A DNA stretch of 6,958 bases from positions 1 to 6,958 of the forward strand of contig NZ_DASTBH010000316.1 of the NCBI RefSeq assembly GCF_035712165.1, in the 5' to 3' direction. The stretch is from DASYTH01 sp035712165 (GTDB lineage Bacteria > Actinomycetota > Actinomycetes > Mycobacteriales > Pseudonocardiaceae). The notes under the pieces were generated by a model. It was given only the letters and a program-made list of their open reading frames with translations. It was not told where the DNA came from and ran no database searches. Position 1 is the stretch's first letter, and each line of letters opens with the position of its first letter. Below, piece by piece: positions 5,613-6,958 of the stretch. The position numbers were made by a program, and so were the translations under genes.

Positions 5613-6127
5613 GGACGTCCCCCTAAGGTTTCCGGTGGAACAAGCAGCGCGGCCGGCCGCTGCTGGCCGCGCACGATGTCGCGCAGGCGGTTGACCTGCT
5701 TGGTGGGCCGAACTTCCGGGTCGAGCGCGACGGCCTCGATACCCAGGCCGTCCAGCAGCGGCTCGGTCAGCCGCCCCATGATCATGTTGTCCCTGGTCGC
5801 CTCCGGGTTGCCGCTGCGCAGGCTGACCACCAGCAGCATCGGAATCCGGTACGGCACAACGAGGGACGCGATGGCCGCCACCGACTGACCGAGGCCGGAG
5901 CTCGGCATCAGCACCACCGGGTACTGCCCGGCCAGGGACGCGCCGGCGGCGACGCCGATCGCGTTGTCGTCCCTGGTCACCACGAGCAGCCCGCGATGTT
6001 TGTCCAGCGCGGCATAGAACGGCGAGAGGATCGTGTTCGGGCTGCCCAGGAACGGGCCGAACCCGACGGCCATCAGCTCCCGGCACAGTTCCTTGGCAAC
6101 TGCGACCTTCTGAGCGAACGTCGGCAT
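5609..6127 (-). CDS. ThDP-enzyme PYR-domain subunit, sulfopyruvate decarboxylase alpha-like
   Basis: A 172-residue protein with ATG at 6127 preceded by GGAGA 4 bases upstream. It matches the alpha subunit (ComD-type) of sulfopyruvate decarboxylase and the N-terminal half of phosphonopyruvate decarboxylase: GFGPFLGSPNTILSPF (22-37), VVTRDDNAIGVAAGASLAG (49-67), LMPSSGLGQSVAAIASL (73-89), VPYRIPMLLVVSLRSG (91-106) and MGRLTEPLLDGLGI (117-130). The PYR domain normally supplies a Glu that activates ThDP; here the equivalent stretch is R-D-D-N, so that Glu appears to be Asp (53 or 54, depending on alignment). Codon 168 is a rare TTA, four codons before the stop. The stop overlaps the PP-subunit start by 4 bases (GTGA). 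The SARP gene ends 30 bases upstream, so all three are probably one transcript. Confidence 0.82.
   Translation of the reverse strand: MPTFAQKVAVAKELCRELMAVGFGPFLGSPNTILSPFYAALDKHRGLLVVTRDDNAIGVAAGASLAGQYPVVLMPSSGLGQSVAAIASLVVPYRIPMLLVVSLRSGNPEATRDNMIMGRLTEPLLDGLGIEAVALDPEVRPTKQVNRLRDIVRGQQRPAALLVPPETLGGRP
5618..5623 (-). promoter_or_regulatory. Shine-Dalgarno of the PP subunit inside the end of the PYR gene
   Basis: On the minus strand GGGGGA lies 5 bases before the GTG at 5612 and supports that start. It lies within the last codons of the PYR-subunit gene and directly abuts that gene's TTA codon (5626-5624), so a ribosome held at TTA would sit on this site. Confidence 0.6.
5624..5626 (-). 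other. In-frame TTA leucine codon in the PYR-subunit gene
   Basis: This codon is in frame with the stop at 5611-5609 and encodes Leu168. TTA is very rare in high-GC actinomycetes and in Streptomyces is read only by the developmentally controlled bldA tRNA. Whether this organism uses that control is inferred. Confidence 0.9.
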
Positions 6128-6131
6128 CTGG

Positions 6132-6136
6132 TCTCC
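6132..6136 (-). promoter_or_regulatory. Ribosome binding site of the PYR subunit
   Basis: GGAGA on the minus strand lies 4 bases before the ATG at 6127, in the 30-base gap after the SARP stop. It fixes the start of the PYR-subunit gene. Confidence 0.6.
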
Positions 6137-6157
6137 AATCGGCGGGACGGTGCTTGG

Positions 6158-6958
6158 TTACACCGCACCCGCCGTGGGCTCGGCGTCCCGGCTGACGATG
6201 GTCGCCGATCGCGCGACCGCCTTGCGGAACCGGTGCGCCAGATCCGCGCGGGGATCCGCCCCGGCCTGCCCGAAACCGTTGTGCGGCGCCTGCCGCCAAC
6301 TGGCCGGCTCGTCCAGCCGGGGGTCGGAGTTGAGGATCGCGTGCTGCACGTACTGCACGTGCGGGGACGGTTCGACGCCGAGCTCGTCGACCAGCGTGTC
6401 GCGGAGCTTGTGGAAAACCTCGAGGGCGCGCCATTTCCGCCCGGAGCGGTAGAGCGCGGTCATGTACTGGGTGCACACGTTCTCGTGCATGGGGTAGCGG
6501 GCGGACAGCTCACCGAGCTCGCCGAGCAGCATGTGGTGATGCCCCAGGCGTAACTCGGCTTCGATGCCGGTCTCCTGGATGCCGAGGCGGTGTTCCTCCA
6601 GCCCGTTCACCTTGACGCTGAGCGGACCGCCGACCTGGACGTCCACCAGTGCCGGTCCGCGCCACATGGACAGTGCCGAACGCAGCAGCCGGGAGGCCGA
6701 CTCGTAGTCGCCGGCCTGCATGGCGCGCTGCCCGGAGGCCGCGGTCCGCTCGTAGCGCCGCACGTCGAGGTCCTCGGCGGCCACGTTGAGCGTGTAACCG
6801 CCGTGCGAGGTAACCAGAACCGACTTCGCCGAGTCCGGGCCGTCGATCGCCTTGTTGATCATTCGGCGCAGCACCAGAACGTAGGTCTGCACGGACTGCA
6901 GGGGTTTGCGTGGGGGCTCGAGCCCCCACAACTCCTCGACTAAGGTGGAGACTGGGAC
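6158..6958 (-). CDS. SARP-family pathway-specific activator (5' end cut by window edge)
   Basis: The open frame runs from the right edge to TAA at 6160-6158, giving 266 residues without a native start. The first residues, LVEELWGLEPPRKPLQSVQTYVLVLRRM in partial form (TLVEELWG, then QTYVLVLRRM), are the end of the OmpR-like winged-helix DNA-binding domain of SARPs (AfsR/DnrI/RedD type). LVTSHGGYTLNV (about 48-59) is the typical wing. A bacterial transcriptional activator domain (BTAD) follows, with EDLDVRRYE, LLRSALSMWRGPAL, YPMHENVCTQYMTALYRSGR and ALEVFHKLRDTLVDELGVEPSP. About 35-45 N-terminal residues are probably missing. SARPs switch on antibiotic and other specialised-metabolite clusters by binding repeats near the -35 box. 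Two in-frame TTA codons suggest translational control. No ATPase or sensor domain follows, so it is a small stand-alone SARP. Confidence 0.9.
   Translation of the reverse strand, partial: VPVSTLVEELWGLEPPRKPLQSVQTYVLVLRRMINKAIDGPDSAKSVLVTSHGGYTLNVAAEDLDVRRYERTAASGQRAMQAGDYESASRLLRSALSMWRGPALVDVQVGGPLSVKVNGLEEHRLGIQETGIEAELRLGHHHMLLGELGELSARYPMHENVCTQYMTALYRSGRKWRALEVFHKLRDTLVDELGVEPSPHVQYVQHAILNSDPRLDEPASWRQAPHNGFGQAGADPRADLAHRFRKAVARSATIVSRDAEPTAGAV
6551..6553 (-). other. In-frame TTA leucine codon in the SARP gene (second)
   Basis: It encodes the first Leu of AELRLGHH in the BTAD region. It is 390 bases (130 codons) downstream of the other SARP TTA and in the same frame. Confidence 0.9.
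6910..6929. repeat. Perfect 20-bp palindrome inside the SARP gene
   Basis: GTGGGGGCTC (6910-6919) is followed at once by its exact reverse complement (6920-6929), with no spacer. It falls in the coding sequence for WGLEPPR, near the 5' end of the visible SARP reading frame. In mRNA it could form a strong GC-rich hairpin; in DNA it could be a protein-binding site. The symmetry is seen directly; a role is not shown. Confidence 0.9.
6941..6943 (-). other. In-frame TTA leucine codon in the SARP gene (first)
   Basis: It encodes Leu in the segment STLVEELWG of the winged-helix domain. An early TTA in a SARP gene is the classic layout for bldA-dependent activators in Streptomyces (for example actII-ORF4). 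The codon is seen; control by a TTA-reading tRNA is inferred. Confidence 0.9.

Noticed and set aside
1172..6127. A functional link between a sulfonate-binding lipoprotein and the sulfopyruvate decarboxylase-like pair.
   Set aside because: The genes lie in opposite, separate transcription blocks and the lipoprotein ligand is unknown; the link would rest only on family names.
6344..6362. Tandem near-repeat of CTGCACGT.
   Set aside because: It encodes the HVQYVQH segment of the SARP activator domain and is explained by repeated codons.
5613..6476. Extension of the PP-subunit frame upstream to 6476, giving an apparent 482-residue protein.
   Set aside because: The added part is a shadow of the PYR-subunit and SARP genes; the GTG at 5612 with its ribosome binding site and GTGA overlap is the supported start.
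5064..6943. Plus-strand frames 5064-5888, 5996-6553 and 6590-6943 opposite the ThDP and SARP genes.
   Set aside because: Their translations are compositionally biased and lack recognisable domains, while the minus strand encodes clear families.
1..6958. tRNA, rRNA, CRISPR array, insertion sequence or phage attachment site.
   Set aside because: No cloverleaf, spaced repeats, transposase motifs or terminal inverted repeats were seen, and nearly all sequence is accounted for by genes.

Overview
The window is about 70% GC or more, almost every codon ends in G or C, and the genes are tightly packed. With a SARP-type activator, leaderless-looking initiation and rare in-frame TTA leucine codons, this points to a chromosomal segment of a filamentous actinomycete. 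The exact genus cannot be read from the sequence; Streptomyces or a Pseudonocardiales member would both fit.

Layout, left to right: (1) 1-764, minus: a LuxR/NarL-type regulator cut by the left edge. Its receiver-like domain lacks the phospho-acceptor aspartate, and a second receiver-like segment follows the HTH. (2) 765-854: a short divergent control region with a perfect 10-bp palindrome and a CsoR-like copper operator that overlaps the next start codon. (3) 855-1067, plus: a one-domain copper chaperone (CopZ/HMA), probably translated from a leaderless mRNA. (4) 1172-5000, plus: a close-packed block with a lipoprotein substrate-binding protein (NMT1/SsuA-like, no permease or ATPase in view), a proline iminopeptidase-type hydrolase, and PTS Enzyme I (PtsI). 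The last two share a TGATG stop/start junction. (5) 5001-5027: a very short convergent junction with a hairpin over the minus-strand stop codon. (6) 6958-5028, minus: a SARP activator cut by the right edge, then two small genes that together form a split thiamine-diphosphate (ThDP) enzyme of the sulfopyruvate/phosphonopyruvate decarboxylase type (PYR subunit, then PP subunit, joined by a GTGA overlap).

The minus-strand block is the most interesting part. It looks like the edge of a specialised-metabolite cluster whose remainder lies beyond the right edge. The SARP carries two TTA codons and the PYR subunit a third, the last one abutting the Shine-Dalgarno of the PP subunit; the other genes in the window have none. 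In the split ThDP enzyme three positions that normally handle the cofactor look altered: the activating Glu of the PYR domain is Asp, the Asp of the GDG motif is Asn, and the metal-binding Asn about 28 residues later is Thr. This suggests either an unusual ThDP enzyme or a repurposed pseudoenzyme. The plus-strand block looks like household or transport functions and has no obvious pathway link to it.

No tRNA, rRNA, CRISPR array, insertion sequence or attachment site was seen. No stretch longer than about 105 bases lacks a gene.
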